Source: Trebouxia sp. TZW2008
Lineage: Eukaryota; Chlorophyta; Trebouxiophyceae; Trebouxiales; Trebouxiaceae
DNA: 21,348 bases
Direction: 5' to 3'
NCBI GenBank assembly: GCA_002118135.1
Contig: BDIU01000105.1
Coordinates: 1 to 21,348 of the forward strand
Shown here: positions 11,055 to 20,501 of the stretch, in pieces
How positions within the stretch are numbered: position 1 is the first letter of the stretch
Layout: every line of letters starts with the position of its first letter
Made by a program: the position numbers and the translations under genes
Notes under the pieces: model-generated
Databases searched by the model: none
What the model was told of the DNA's origin: nothing
What the model saw: only the letters and a program-made list of their open reading frames with translations

Positions 11055-11114
11055 GTGCATCTTTTCGTGGTACAAAAAGAAACGAAATCAAACCAAAAAG
11101 AAATTGAATTCTCC

Positions 11115-11197
11115 AACCATTACCTTTGCACGAACCAAAAAACAACCATTTTCTTCGCACGAAAACAAAAAAAGCCGAACCATTCCCTTTGCACGAA
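11115..11197. repeat. Three direct copies of a boundary-like motif before atpA
   Basis: AACCATTACCTTTGCACGAA (11115), AACCATTTTCTTCGCACGAA (11144) and AACCATTCCCTTTGCACGAA (11178) are direct repeats spaced 29 and 34 bases. A fourth copy lies before the tRNA at 20310-20329. Read on the opposite strand they resemble TTCGTGC-ATGGTT at the left edge of I3 (5370-5382). They therefore look like right-hand counterparts of the island opening motif. Confidence 0.75.
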
Positions 11198-11227
11198 TAA
11201 GCTTTTTTGTTTTAAAACAACGAGAGC

Positions 11228-11243
11228 GGTAAAGGTTTTTACC
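11228..11243 (+). promoter_or_regulatory. Small hairpin in the atpA leader
   Basis: GGTAAA pairs with TTTACC around a four-base loop, about 65 bases before the atpA start. The leader has no Shine-Dalgarno site at normal distance (AAGGA lies 32 bases away), so translation may rely on leader structure or nuclear-encoded factors. The role is inferred. Confidence 0.35.
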
Positions 11244-11309
11244 AATTGTTAAAAGTTTTTGTTAAACCTTTTAAGGAAAAAAGAAAAAAGTTTGTAGAAA
11301 CGGCCACCA

Positions 11310-12836
11310 ATGGTTAAAATGGTTAAAATCCGACCTGATGAAATCAGTAGTATTATAAGACAACAGATTGAACAATACAATCAAGAAGTAAAAGTAGTTA
11401 ATGTTGGTGCTGTTTTTCAAGTAGGGGATGGTATTGCAAGGATTTATGGTCTTGAAAAAGTTATGGCCGGTGAGCTTTTAGAATTTGAAGATGGGACTGT
11501 AGGTATTGCTTTAAACCTTGAGTCAAAAAACGTTGGTGCAGTTCTTATGGGAGAAGGTCGAAACGTTCAAGAAGGCTCATCTGTTAGAGGAACGGGAAAA
11601 ATTGCTCAAATCTCAGTAGGAGATGGCTACTTAGGGCGTGTTGTAAATTCATTAGCTCGCCCAATTGATGGAAAGGGTGAAATAAATACTAGTGAAACTA
11701 GACTCATTGAATCTGGGGCACCTGGAATTATTTCTCGTCGTTCTATTCATGAACCATTACAAACTGGTCTTTTAGCAATTGATTCGATGATTCCAATTGG
11801 ACGGGGCCAACGAGAACTGATTATTGGAGATCGTCAAACAGGAAAAACTGCAGTTGCTACAGATACAATTTTAAATCAAAAAGGTAAAGATGTTATTTGT
11901 GTTTATGTAGCTATTGGACAAAAAGCTTCTTCTATTGCTCAAGTAGTAACTACTTTACAAGAGCGTGGATCAATGGATTATACAATTATTGTTGCCGCGC
12001 CAGCAGATTCTCCAGCAACGTTACAATATTTGGCTCCTTACACAGGTGCTGCGTTAGCTGAATTCTTTATGTATAATGGTCGTCACACATTAGTGATTTA
12101 TGACGATTTGTCTAAACAAGCACAAGCGTATCGTGAAATGTCTTTGTTGTTGCGCCGTCCTCCAGGACGTGAAGCTTATCCAGGTGATGTTTTCTATTTA
12201 CACTCTCGACTTTTAGAACGAGCTGCAAAATTAAGTTCAGATTTAGGAGGTGGAAGCATGACTGCTTTACCTATTGTAGAAACTCAAGAAGGAGATGTTT
12301 CTGCATACATTCCAACTAATGTTATTTCAATTACAGATGGTCAAATCTTTTTGTCGGGAGATATTTTTAACGCTGGTATTCGGCCAGCTATTAACGTAGG
12401 TATTTCTGTTTCTCGTGTAGGATCTGCAGCACAACCCAAAGCGATGAAAAAAGTAGCAGGGAAATTAAAATTGGAATTAGCTCAATTTGCAGAATTAGAA
12501 GCTTTTGCTCAATTTGCATCTGATTTAGACCAAGCAACTCAAAATCAGTTAGCTAGAGGACAACGTTTGCGTGAACTTCTTAAACAAGCACAAGCAAGCC
12601 CATTATCTGTAGCAGATCAAGTTACTACTATTTATGCAGGAACTAATGGATTTCTTGATAAAATTGATACAGAACAAGTCCGTTCTTTTTTAACAGGTTT
12701 AAGACAATATATGTCTAACAGCAAACCAAAATACGGTGAAATTATTGAAGAAACTACCACTTTCAATGATCAAGCAGAAAGTCTTTTAAAAGAAGGGCTT
12801 TCTGAATTTACTGAAGAATTTAAAGAGAGTAAATAG
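11310..12836 (+). CDS. atpA: ATP synthase CF1 subunit alpha
   Basis: Encodes the non-catalytic nucleotide-binding subunit of the alpha3beta3 head of thylakoid ATP synthase. The 508 residues show the beta-barrel N-domain (about 25-95), the P-loop GDRQTGKT (173-180, Lys179/Thr180), Walker B LVIYDDL (261-267), [26 protein letters not shown] (281-306) and the alpha/beta signature [10 protein letters not shown] (359-368). Arg369 is the arginine finger. The helical C-domain follows from about 380. Length is as expected (503-508). The first nine bases ATGGTTAAA are duplicated in tandem, giving [13 protein letters not shown]; the family start would normally be the second Met (11319, 505 residues). 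Neither ATG has a Shine-Dalgarno site nearby. It completes the ancestral atpI-H-F-A order. Confidence 0.98.
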   Translation: MVKMVKIRPDEISSIIRQQIEQYNQEVKVVNVGAVFQVGDGIARIYGLEKVMAGELLEFEDGTVGIALNLESKNVGAVLMGEGRNVQEGSSVRGTGKIAQISVGDGYLGRVVNSLARPIDGKGEINTSETRLIESGAPGIISRRSIHEPLQTGLLAIDSMIPIGRGQRELIIGDRQTGKTAVATDTILNQKGKDVICVYVAIGQKASSIAQVVTTLQERGSMDYTIIVAAPADSPATLQYLAPYTGAALAEFFMYNGRHTLVIYDDLSKQAQAYREMSLLLRRPPGREAYPGDVFYLHSRLLERAAKLSSDLGGGSMTALPIVETQEGDVSAYIPTNVISITDGQIFLSGDIFNAGIRPAINVGISVSRVGSAAQPKAMKKVAGKLKLELAQFAELEAFAQFASDLDQATQNQLARGQRLRELLKQAQASPLSVADQVTTIYAGTNGFLDKIDTEQVRSFLTGLRQYMSNSKPKYGEIIEETTTFNDQAESLLKEGLSEFTEEFKESK

Positions 12837-12851
12837 ATTACCAAGAAAAGT

Positions 12852-12882
12852 AAAAAACAAAGTGCTGTAACCCTTGTTTTTT
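12852..12882 (+). terminator. Stem-loop 3' of atpA
   Basis: AAAAAACAA (12852-12860) pairs with TTGTTTTTT (12874-12882), 15 bases after the atpA stop. In plastids such inverted repeats usually set and protect mRNA 3' ends more than they stop transcription. The structure is seen; the role is inferred. Confidence 0.5.
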
Positions 12883-12928
12883 GCATTTCTCCTATCTGTT
12901 TTTTCTGACTCTTTTTATACTTTTATCT

Positions 12929-12943
12929 TTGCGCGTAGCGCAA
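12929..12943 (+). terminator. Compact GC hairpin 3' of atpA
   Basis: TTGCGC pairs with GCGCAA around a GTA loop, about 95 bases after atpA. It is a second candidate 3'-end element. Confidence 0.45.
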
Positions 12944-13085
12944 TTGTTTCTTAACTTTCGCTATTAACCATATATAAATCTTTTTTTTGGTAACCATTTC
13001 TTGTTTGGTAACTAGTAAGGTTTTTTTTTGTTTTTGATAACCATTTCTTTTTTTTATTTAATTTATTCATAAGCTCTTTAATCTT

Positions 13086-16000
13086 GGTTGTGCGAATGCA
13101 GTACCCCGAAAACTGTTTACCCTTTTTGGAAAAAGAGAAAAAGGGATAACCCACCTATACCCCTATATCCCGAAGGGATACTACCCCGAATCTTTTACCG
13201 GATACTACCCCTATACCCCGAAGGGATACTACCCCGAAAAGATAACCCGAAGCTTTTCGGGGTACCGGATACTACCCCTATACCCCTATACCCCTATACC
13301 CCGAAAAGATAACCCGAAGCTTTTCGGGGTACCGGATACTACCCCGAAAAGATAACCCGAAGCTTTTCGGGGTACTAGACTTTACCCCGAAAAGATACTA
13401 CCAAGGGATACGAAGAGCTTCTCCCGGAAGGGATTCGGTAAAAGATACGGGGTAGTATCCGGTACCCCGAAAAGATACGGGGTATAGGGGTAAGGTTTAG
13501 TACCCCTTCGGGGTAGTATCCGGTACCCCTTCGGGGTATAGGGGTACGGGGAGAAAAGGATTCGTATCCCGAAAAGATACGAGAAGCTCTTCGTATCCCT
13601 TCGTACTAGGCTTTACCCCGAAAAGATACTACCCCGAAGGGATACTACCCCGAAGGGGTACCGGATACTACCCCGAAAAGATAACCCGAAGCTTTTCGGG
13701 GTACTAGACTTTACCCCTATACCCCGAAGGGGTACCGGATACTACCCCGTATCTTTTACCGAAGCTCTTCGTATCCCTTCGTACTAGACTTTACCCCTAT
13801 ACCCCTTCGGGGTACGGGGAGGAAAGGATTCGTATCCCGAAAAGATACGAGAAGCTCTTCGTATCCCGAAAAGATACGAGAAGCTTTTACCGTAAAGGAT
13901 TCCGGATACTACCCCTATACCCCTATACCCCTATACGAAGGGATACGAGAAAAGTCTCCCGGAGAAGCCTCTCCCGGTACCCGGTACCCCTCCGGGGTAT
14001 AGGGGTATAGGGGTATAGGGGTAGTATCCGGTACCCCTTCGAGGTAGTATCCGGTACCCCGTACCCCGAAGGGGTATAGGGGTACGGGGAGACTTTTCTC
14101 GTATCCCTTCGTACTAGACTTTCCGAAGCTTTTACCGAAACTTGTACCCCGAAAAGATATTACCCCGAAGGGGTACTAGACTTTACCCCTATACCCCTTC
14201 GGGGTACTAGACTTTACCCCTTACCGTATCCCTTACCGAAGCTTCTCGTATCCCTTTCCGGATACTACCCCGAAGGGATACTACCCCGAAGGGGTACTAG
14301 ACTTTACCCCGAAAAGACTTTACCCCTTACCGTATCCGGTACCCCTTCGGGGTAGTATCCCTTCGGGGTACTAGACTTCCCGAAGCTTTTACCGAAAAGG
14401 ATTCGTATCCCGAAAAAATACGAGAAGCTCCTCCGGGAGACTTTCTTCGTATCCCGAAAAGAAAGTAGACTTTCTTCGTATCCCGAAAAAATACGAGAAA
14501 CTCTTCCGGGTACCGGATACGGTAAGGGGTACAGACTTTACCCCGAATCTTTTATCGGAAACTACCCCGTATTTTCTCAGGGTATGGGGAGAAAAGGATT
14601 CGTATCCCTTCGTATGGGGAGAAAAGGATTCGTATCCCTTAGGAGACTTTCTTCGTATCCCGAAAAGAAAGTAGACTTTCTTCGTATCCCTTAGGAGACT
14701 TTCTTCGTACCCCTTCGTATGGGGAGAAAAGGATTCGTATCCCTTAGGATACCTTCTTCCGGGTAATATAGGGTAAAGCTCTTTCGGGGTAAAGCCTGTA
14801 CCCCTTACCGTATCTTTTCGGGGTCGTATCCGGTAAAAGATTCGGGGTAGTATCCGGTAAAAGATTCGGGGTAGTATCCGGAAGAAAGTTTCGGTAAAAG
14901 ATTCGGAAAGTCTAGTACGAAGAGATACGAAGAGCTTCTCGTATTTTTTCGGGATACGAAGAAAGTCTCCTAAGGGATACGAATCCTTTTCGGTAAAAGC
15001 TTCTCTTTGAAGGGGTAGTATCCGGAAGGGATACCCCCCGAAAAGCTTCGGGTTATCTTTTCGGGGTAGTATCCGGTAAAAGATTCGGGGTAGTATCCCT
15101 TCGGGGTATAGGGGTATAGGGGTAAAGTCTAATACCCCTTCGGGGTAGTATCCCTTCGGGGTAGTATCCAGTAAAAGATTCGGGGTAAAGCCTGTACCCC
15201 TTACCGTATCTTTTCGGGGTAGTATCCAGTACAAGGGATACGAAGAAAGTCTACTTTCTTTTCGAGATAGGAAGAAAGTCTCCTAAGGGATACGAATCCT
15301 TTTCTCCCCATACGAAGGGATACGAAGAAAGTCTCCTAAGGGATACGAATCCTTTTATCCCTGTACGTATACCGAAAAGATGCGGGATACGAAGAAAGTC
15401 TACTTTCTTTTCGGGATACGAGGAGCTTCTCGTATCTTTTCGGGATACGAATCCTTTTCGGTAAAAGCTTCGGAAAGTCTAGTACGAAGGGATACGAGAA
15501 AAGTCTCCCCGTACCCCTATACCCCTTCGGGGTACGGGGTACCGGATACTACCCCTATACCCCTATACCCCTATACCCCGGAGGGGTACCGGGAGAAGCT
15601 TCTCCGGGAGACTTTTCTCGTATCCCTTCGTATAGGGGTATAGGGGTAGTATCCGGAATCCTTTACGGTAAAAGCTTCTCGAAGGGATACGAGAAAAGTC
15701 TCCCCGAAAAGCTTCTCGAAGGGATACGAAGAGCTTCTCCCGGTACGAAGGGATACGAAGAGCTTCTCGAAGGGATACGAGAAGCTTCTCCCGGAAGAAC
15801 TTCTCCCGGTACCCCTCCGGGGTATAGGGGTAAAGTCTTTTCGGGGTACAAGCTTCGGAAAGTCTAGTACGAAGGGATACGAGAAAAGTCTTCCCGTACC
15901 CCGAAGGGGTATAGGGGTAGTATCCGGAATCCTTTACGGTAAAAGCTTCTCGAAGGGATACGAAGAGCTTCTCGTATCTTTTCGGGATACGAATCCTTTT

Positions 16001-17100
16001 CGGTAAAAGCTTCGGAAAGTCTAGTACCCCGAAAAGCTTCGGGTTATCCTTTCGGGGTAGTATCCGGTACCCCGTACCCCGAAGGGGTATAGGGGTATAG
16101 GGGTATAAGGGTAGTATCCGGAATCCTTTACGGTAAAAGCTTCGGAAAGTTTAGTACCCGGAGAAGCTTCTCCCCGTACCCCGGAGGGGTATCGGGATAT
16201 AGGGGTAGTATCCGGTACCCCTTCGGGGTAGTATCCCTTCGGGGTAGTATCCCTTCGGGGTAAAGTCTAGTACCCCGAAAAGCTTCTCCCGGAAGGGGTA
16301 TAGGGGTAAAGTCTAGTACCCCTTCGGGGTATAGGGGTAAAGCCTAGTACGAAGGGATACGAAGAGCTTCTCCCCGTACCCCGAAGGGATACTACCCCGA
16401 AGGGGTACCGGATAATCCCCCGAATCTTTTACCGGATACTACCCCTATACCCCGGAGGGGTACCGGGTACCGGGAGAAGCTTCTCGTATCCCTTCGTATA
16501 GGGGTATAGGGGGTAAAGTGTAAAGTCTAGTACGAAGGGATACGAATCCTTTTCGGTAAAAGCTTCGGAAAGTCTAGTACCCGGAGAAGCTTCTCCCCGT
16601 ACCCCGGAGGGGTATCGGGGTATAGGGGTATAGGGGTAGTATCCGGTAAAAGATTCGGGGTAGTATCCCTTTGGGGTATAGGGGTAGTATCCGGAGAAAA
16701 GTCTACTTTCTTTTCGGGATACGAAGAAAGTCTCCTAAGGGATACGAATCCTTTTCGGTAAAAGCTTCGGAAAGTCTACTACCCCTTCGGGGTAGTATCC
16801 CTTCGGGGTAGTATCCGGAGAAGCTTTTCCCGGAATCCTTTTCGGTAAGGGATACGGGTTATCTTTTCGGGGTAAAGTCTAGTACCCCTTCGGGGTAGTA
16901 TCCCTTCGGGGTAGTATCTCTTCGGGGAAAGGTTTTTCGGGGTATAGAGGAGTCTCCCTTTTTCTCTTTTTCCAAAAAAAGGAAAGGTTTTTCGGGATAA
17001 GTCTTTTTATCTTTTCCGGTAAAATCTTGTTAGGGTACAAAGATTATCGGGTCTTTTTACCTTTTCAGAAAAAGTTTTTTCGGGGTAAGCGTGAAACAGG
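13086..17100. repeat. Repeat island I5
   Basis: The largest island (4 kb), between atpA and atpE. It opens with GGTTGTGCGAATGCA then GTACCCC (13086-13107). From 13150 to about 14550 most words read CCGGATACTACCCC; from about 14760 to 16930 most read GGGGTAGTATCCGG, with local inversions. Near its right end (16939-16995) it shares a segment of about 55 bases with island I6. The 281-codon open frame on the minus strand at 14389-15234 is purely repeat-derived (RILPRIFYRILPRKD-type). No gene is supported, and atpB is not here. Confidence 0.9.
16939..16995. repeat. Right-end segment shared with island I6
   Basis: GGGGTATAGAGGAGTCTCCC then TTTTTCTCTTTTTCC, an A run, and GGAAAGGTTTTT match 19874-19928 with few differences. 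The shared part contains a TTTTCC...GGAAA hairpin. Its position near the right edge of both islands suggests a common end structure. Confidence 0.75.
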
Positions 17101-17387
17101 AGGAAGGGATACATTCCTTTTTTTTTAACTTGAAGCAGTATTTTTTAGCGAAAAAGATAAAAAAACATGTAGATAAAAAGATACGCGCAGTTTCTCTTTT
17201 TTGCTGTTGAAACAAAGAAAGCTTTGTTTTAACAGCAAATAAAAAACATTCAGAAAAGCAAAAACTACTTTTTAGTATGCAAAGAACGCACAAGATTACT
17301 GAATACAAAAAACACTTTTTTAGCACTTCTACCAATTAAATATTAATTGGCAAAAAACCCAATCAAAGAAATTGTTAGATTAAAAAA
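17101..17387. other. AT-rich leader region of atpE
   Basis: Gene-like AT-rich pocket upstream of atpE, with a long hairpin at 17200-17239. A minus-strand open frame of 92 codons (17057-17335) resembles nothing I recognise and is probably chance in T-rich DNA. Confidence 0.6.
17200..17239 (+). promoter_or_regulatory. 18-bp hairpin upstream of atpE
   Basis: TTTGCTGTTGAAACAAAG pairs with CTTTGTTTTAACAGCAAA around a four-base AAAG loop; all 18 pairs form in RNA if one G-U is allowed. It is 149 bases before the atpE start. The right arm recurs without its partner near 20160-20176 (TTTGTTTTAACAGTAAG) and 20871-20887 (TTGTTTAAACAGCAAAG). It may protect an mRNA end or mark the island edge. Confidence 0.6.
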
Positions 17388-17792
17388 ATGGCTTTACAAG
17401 TTTGTATCATGACACCTGATCGCATTTTTTGGAATGAGCAAGCCGAAGAAATTATTTTACCTACTAATACCGGTCAAATGGGAGTATTAGTGAGTCACGC
17501 TCCGTTAATTACTGCTTTAGACATTGGAGTAATGCTAATTCGTTCTAAAAACAACTGGACCCCTGTTGCTTTAATGGGTGGTTTTGCTCTTATAAAAAAA
17601 AATCAACTAACTGTTTTAGTTAATGAGGCAGAGTCTGCAAAAGATATGTCTGAATCAGAAGCTGAGAGTGCTTTTACTTCTGCACAAACTCAACTTCTTG
17701 AAGCTAAAGGACAAAAACAAAAAGTTGAAGCAAAATTTGCTTTTAAAAGAGCGCGAGCACGTTATCAAGTTGTTAAACAAAACAAAAACTAG
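17388..17792 (+). CDS. atpE: ATP synthase CF1 subunit epsilon
   Basis: Encodes the central-stalk subunit that couples CF1 to the c-ring and inhibits ATP hydrolysis. The 134 residues match the plastid family length (about 130-140). The N-terminal beta-sandwich runs about 1-85, with MTPDRIFW (8-15), EEIILPTNTGQMGVLVSHAPLITALDIGVM (20-49) and PVALMGGFALIKKNQLTVLVNEAE (59-82). A C-terminal two-helix region (about 88-134) ends FAFKRARARYQVVKQ. The ATG at 17388 gives MALQVCIMTPDR, the expected N-terminus; no ribosome site is visible. atpE normally follows atpB directly, often overlapping it. Here atpB is absent and the nearest upstream gene is atpA, across 4.5 kb of repeats, so atpE must be expressed apart from atpB. 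Confidence 0.97.
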   Translation: MALQVCIMTPDRIFWNEQAEEIILPTNTGQMGVLVSHAPLITALDIGVMLIRSKNNWTPVALMGGFALIKKNQLTVLVNEAESAKDMSESEAESAFTSAQTQLLEAKGQKQKVEAKFAFKRARARYQVVKQNKN

Positions 17793-17889
17793 TTTCTATT
17801 TTGTTTATATAAAAATTGTTCACTAAACCTCTTTTCGTATTTTTTCTTTAAATGACAAGATTATTAACAAAAACATTAAAATACTAAAT

Positions 17890-17920
17890 CTTTTTTAAAG
17901 CTTTATTAAAAAAGTTTTTT
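17890..17920 (+). terminator. Stem-loop plus T run 3' of atpE
   Basis: CTTTTTTAA (17890-17898) pairs perfectly with TTAAAAAAG (17906-17914) around seven bases and is followed by six T residues. It is about 100 bases after the atpE stop. It is a plausible mRNA 3'-end element. Confidence 0.5.
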
Positions 17921-18073
17921 ACCATTAAGTGGTTTTTAATAGTATTTAACAAAAAAAAGATTACTAGTGGTAAATTTGGTTAATATAATGAAAAAAAAAA
18001 AACAGTATTATTTTTCAAAACACAAATTATGTATTCCTTCGTACCTTTTCCCTTGACCCTTGAGTAGGGTTGA

Positions 18074-18106
18074 TTGTTAATTAAAAGGGTACCCTTTGGT
18101 TAACAA
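18074..18106. other. Nested inverted repeat
   Basis: TTGTTAA (18074-18080) matches TTAACAA (18100-18106) and encloses the perfect palindrome AAAGGGTACCCTTT (18084-18097). It lies in unique AT-rich DNA just before island I6. The role is unknown. Confidence 0.55.
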
Positions 18107-18406
18107 GCCCTTGCGGCTTTGTCGAATAAAAAGTTGTCAAATAATAAAAGGCCGTTCAAAACCCCACCAATGGCCCTTAATCAGGAACCAAACCCCTTTT
18201 TTACAACAAAAATAAAAAAGAAAGACTTTCCCGGAAAAGCTAAAAAGGTGAAAAGAGGAGCCTGAAAGGATACGGTAAAAACCTTCCCCTTATACCCCGA
18301 AAAACCTTTCCCCGAAAAGACTTTACCCCGAATCTTTTACCGGATACTACCCCGAAAGCTATCTCCCCTATACCCCTAAGGGAGTATCCCGAAAAGATAC
18401 GGGGTA

Positions 18407-18526
18407 GTATCCGGTAAAAGATTCGGGGTAGTATCCGGTAAAAGATTCGGGGTAGCCTCCAGTAAAAGATTCGGGGTAGCCTCCAGTAAAAGATTCGGGG
18501 TAGTCTCCAGTAAAAGATTCGGGGTA
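18407..18526. repeat. 24-bp tandem array, five units
   Basis: GTATCCGGTAAAAGATTCGG plus GGTA repeats at 18407 and 18431, then as variants starting GCCTCCAG (18455, 18479) and GTCTCCAG (18503). The ordered variants suggest local unit duplication. Confidence 0.88.
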
Positions 18527-19083
18527 GTATCCTTTGCCCGGAATCCTTTTCTCCCCGTACCCCTATACCCCGAAGGGGTACCGGATACTACCCCTATACC
18601 CCTTCGGGGTACGGGGTACCGGATACTACCCCGAAGGGGTACTAGACTTTACCCCGAAAAGATACTACCTTGGAGGGGTACCGGGAGAAGCTTCTCCGGG
18701 TAGTATCCGGAAGGGATACCCTCTTTACCCCTTCGGGGTACAAGCTTCGGAAAGTCTAGTACGAAGGGATACGAAAAGCTTCGGGTTATCTTTTCGGGGT
18801 AGTATCCGGTACCCCTTCGGGGTATAGGGGTAGTATCCTCTACCCGGAAGAGCTTCGGTAAAAGCTTCGGAAAGTCTAGTACGAAGGGATACGAGAAAAG
18901 TCTCCCCGTACCCCTATACCCCGAAGGGGTACCGGATACTACCCCGAAGGGGTACTAAACTTTACCCCTATACCCCTATACCCCGGAGGGGTACCGGGAG
19001 AAGCTTCTCCGGGTACCGGGAGAGTTTTCTCGTATCCCTTCGTATAGGGGTATAGGGGTAGTATCCGGAAGGGATACTCCTAA

Positions 19084-19199
19084 GGGATAGGAAGAGCTTC
19101 TCGTATCTTTTCGGGATAGGAAAAGCTTCTCGTATCTTTTCGGGATAGGAAGAGCTTCTCGTATCTTTTCGGGATAGGAAGAGCTTTTCGTATCTTTTC
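19084..19199. repeat. 29-bp tandem array, four units
   Basis: GGGATAGGAAGAGCTTCTCG plus TATCTTTTC repeats at 19084, 19113, 19142 and 19171. It differs from the 7340 array by GATAGGAAG for GATACGAAG in every unit, so this change predates the local expansion. Confidence 0.88.
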
Positions 19200-19873
19200 G
19201 GGAGACGAACCCTTCTCTCCCCTATACCCCGAATCTTTTACCGGATACGGTAAGGGGTAGTATCTTTTCGGGGTAAAGTCTTTTCGGGGTAAAGCCCTAG
19301 TACCCAGAAGGGATACGGTAAGGGGTAGTATCCCTTCGGGGTATAGGGGTAGTATCCGGTAAAAGATTCGGGGTAGTATCCGGAAAGGGATACGAGAAAA
19401 GTCTCCCCGTACCCCTATACCCCGAAGGGGTACCGGATACTACCCCGAAGGGGTACTAGACTTTACCCCTATACCCCTATACCCCTATACCCCGGAGGGG
19501 TACCGAGAGAAGCTTCTCGTATCCCTTCGTACCGGGAGAGTTTTCTCGTATCCCTTCGTATAGGGGTAAAGTCTAGTACCCGGAAGAGCTTCTCCCCTCC
19601 GGGGTATAGGGGTATAAGGGTAGTATCCGGAATCCTTTACGGTAAAAGCTTCGGAAAGTCTTTTCGGGGTAGTATCCGGAAGGGATACTTCCCTATACCC
19701 CGAATCTTTTACCGGATACGGTAAGGGGTAGTATCTTTTCGGGGTAAAGTCTTTTCGGGGTAAAGTCTAGTACCCAGAAGGGATACGGTAAGGGGTAGTA
19801 TCTTTTCGGGGTAGTATGTTTTCGGGGTACAAGCTTCGGTAAAAGAGACGGGGTAGTATCCGGTAAAAGATTC

Positions 19874-19928
19874 GGGGTATAGGGGAGTATCCCTTTTTCT
19901 CTTTTTCCAAAAAAGGGAAAGGTTTTTA
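19874..19928. repeat. Right-end segment shared with island I5
   Basis: This is the counterpart of 16939-16995: GGGGTATAGGGGAGTATCCC, then TTTTTCTCTTTTTCC, an A run and GGGAAAGGTTTTT. Confidence 0.75.
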
Positions 19929-20150
19929 CCTTATATTTTCGGGGAAAGGTTTTTACCGTATCCTTTCGGGGAAAGTTTTTTACCGTATTTTTTTGGAGAA
20001 ATAGTTTTCGTCTTTTTATCGGGTCAGCTCTTTTTGGGGTATGGCCCCTTTCTACCCCAAAGAGAAATAGTTTTCGGGAAAGGTCTTTTCGGGGTAAAGT
20101 GTTTTGGGGTATGGGGTAAAAAGTAAGGGTTAATTTCTTTTCGAGGTAAG

Positions 20151-20501
20151 CACAATACGTTTTGTTTTAACAGTAAGGTTGCAAGCAAAACATTTTTTCT
20201 TTTTGTTTCGAAGGGAGAAAGAAGGGAAAAGAGGCTTTTTTTTGCACTATTCTCTTCTTTTTCCCTTCCAAACAAAGAGAAAAAGAAATGAAATAAAAAT
20301 GCTTCGCAAAACCATTCTCTTCGCACGATAAATAAAAAACAATTAGATTGGTGTAAAAGAAAAAAAAACTAAAAAAATAAAAGAAAATTAAACAAAAAAA
20401 TAAAACTTATAAGATTTGATAAGAAAACTAAAAAACCTCGTAAGAATGGTAGTTGTACTTGTTTTCAAAAACTGTTATAATTTACCAAAAATCGAATTTG
20501 A
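20151..20501. other. AT-rich region upstream of the tRNA
   Basis: Mostly A/T-rich DNA with no supported gene. It includes a copy of the boundary-like motif (20310-20329) and the tRNA promoter (20453-20481). A 100-codon minus-strand frame at 20024-20326 overlaps repeats and shows no family resemblance. Confidence 0.65.
20453..20481 (+). promoter_or_regulatory. Bacterial-type (PEP) promoter for the tRNA
   Basis: A perfect -10 box TATAAT (20476-20481) has an extended TGT just before it. TTGTAC (20453-20458), a half-match to TTGACA, lies exactly 17 bases upstream. The -10 box ends 20 bases before the tRNA, giving an expected start near 20488. This is the clearest promoter in the window and suggests the tRNA is transcribed. 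Confidence 0.65.

Larger units (their letters stand above)
9933..11060. repeat. Repeat island I4
   Basis: Island of 1.1 kb between atpF and atpA. It opens with GGTTGTGCGAATGCA then GAGCCCC (9933-9954). Main words read GATACTACCCC up to about 10560, then GGGGTAGTATCCGG, so it changes polarity in the middle. It includes two copies of the CCCTTTG...CAAAGGG hairpin element (10065-10099, 10221-10249), a TATAGGGG run (10698-10741) and a 9-bp minisatellite (10956-11054). No gene is supported. Confidence 0.9.
12837..13085. other. AT-rich 3' spacer of atpA
   Basis: T-rich spacer with two hairpins (12852-12882 and 12929-12943) before the island I5 opening motif. No gene is seen. Confidence 0.6.
17793..18223. 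other. AT-rich 3' region of atpE with inverted repeats
   Basis: About 430 bases without a recognisable gene. It holds the candidate 3' hairpin at 17890-17920, a nested inverted repeat at 18074-18106, and a small AAGCC/GGCTT hairpin just after it. I looked for tRNA features here on both strands and found none. Confidence 0.65.
18224..20150. repeat. Repeat island I6
   Basis: Island of 1.9 kb between atpE and the tRNA. The left edge is gradual and lacks the GGTTGTGCGAATGCA opening. It contains a five-unit 24-bp array (18407-18526), a four-unit 29-bp array (19084-19199) and the right-end segment shared with I5 (19874-19928). It also has a diverged CCCTTTC...CAAAG element (20043-20067). Its right margin is near GTAAGCAC (20145-20152). 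No gene is supported. Confidence 0.88.

Noticed and set aside
10868..11116. Minus-strand Pro/Gln/Ser-rich peptide
   Set aside because: The 9-bp minisatellite at 10956-11054 explains the periodic peptide.
14389..15234. Minus-strand open frame of 281 codons
   Set aside because: It is a translation of island repeats (RILPRIFYRILPRKD, SFSPHTKGYE). It has no family resemblance, and the same words occur in all frames and islands.
20024..20326. Minus-strand 100-codon frame near the tRNA
   Set aside because: It overlaps island words and T-rich DNA, shows no recognisable domain and has no ribosome site I can identify.
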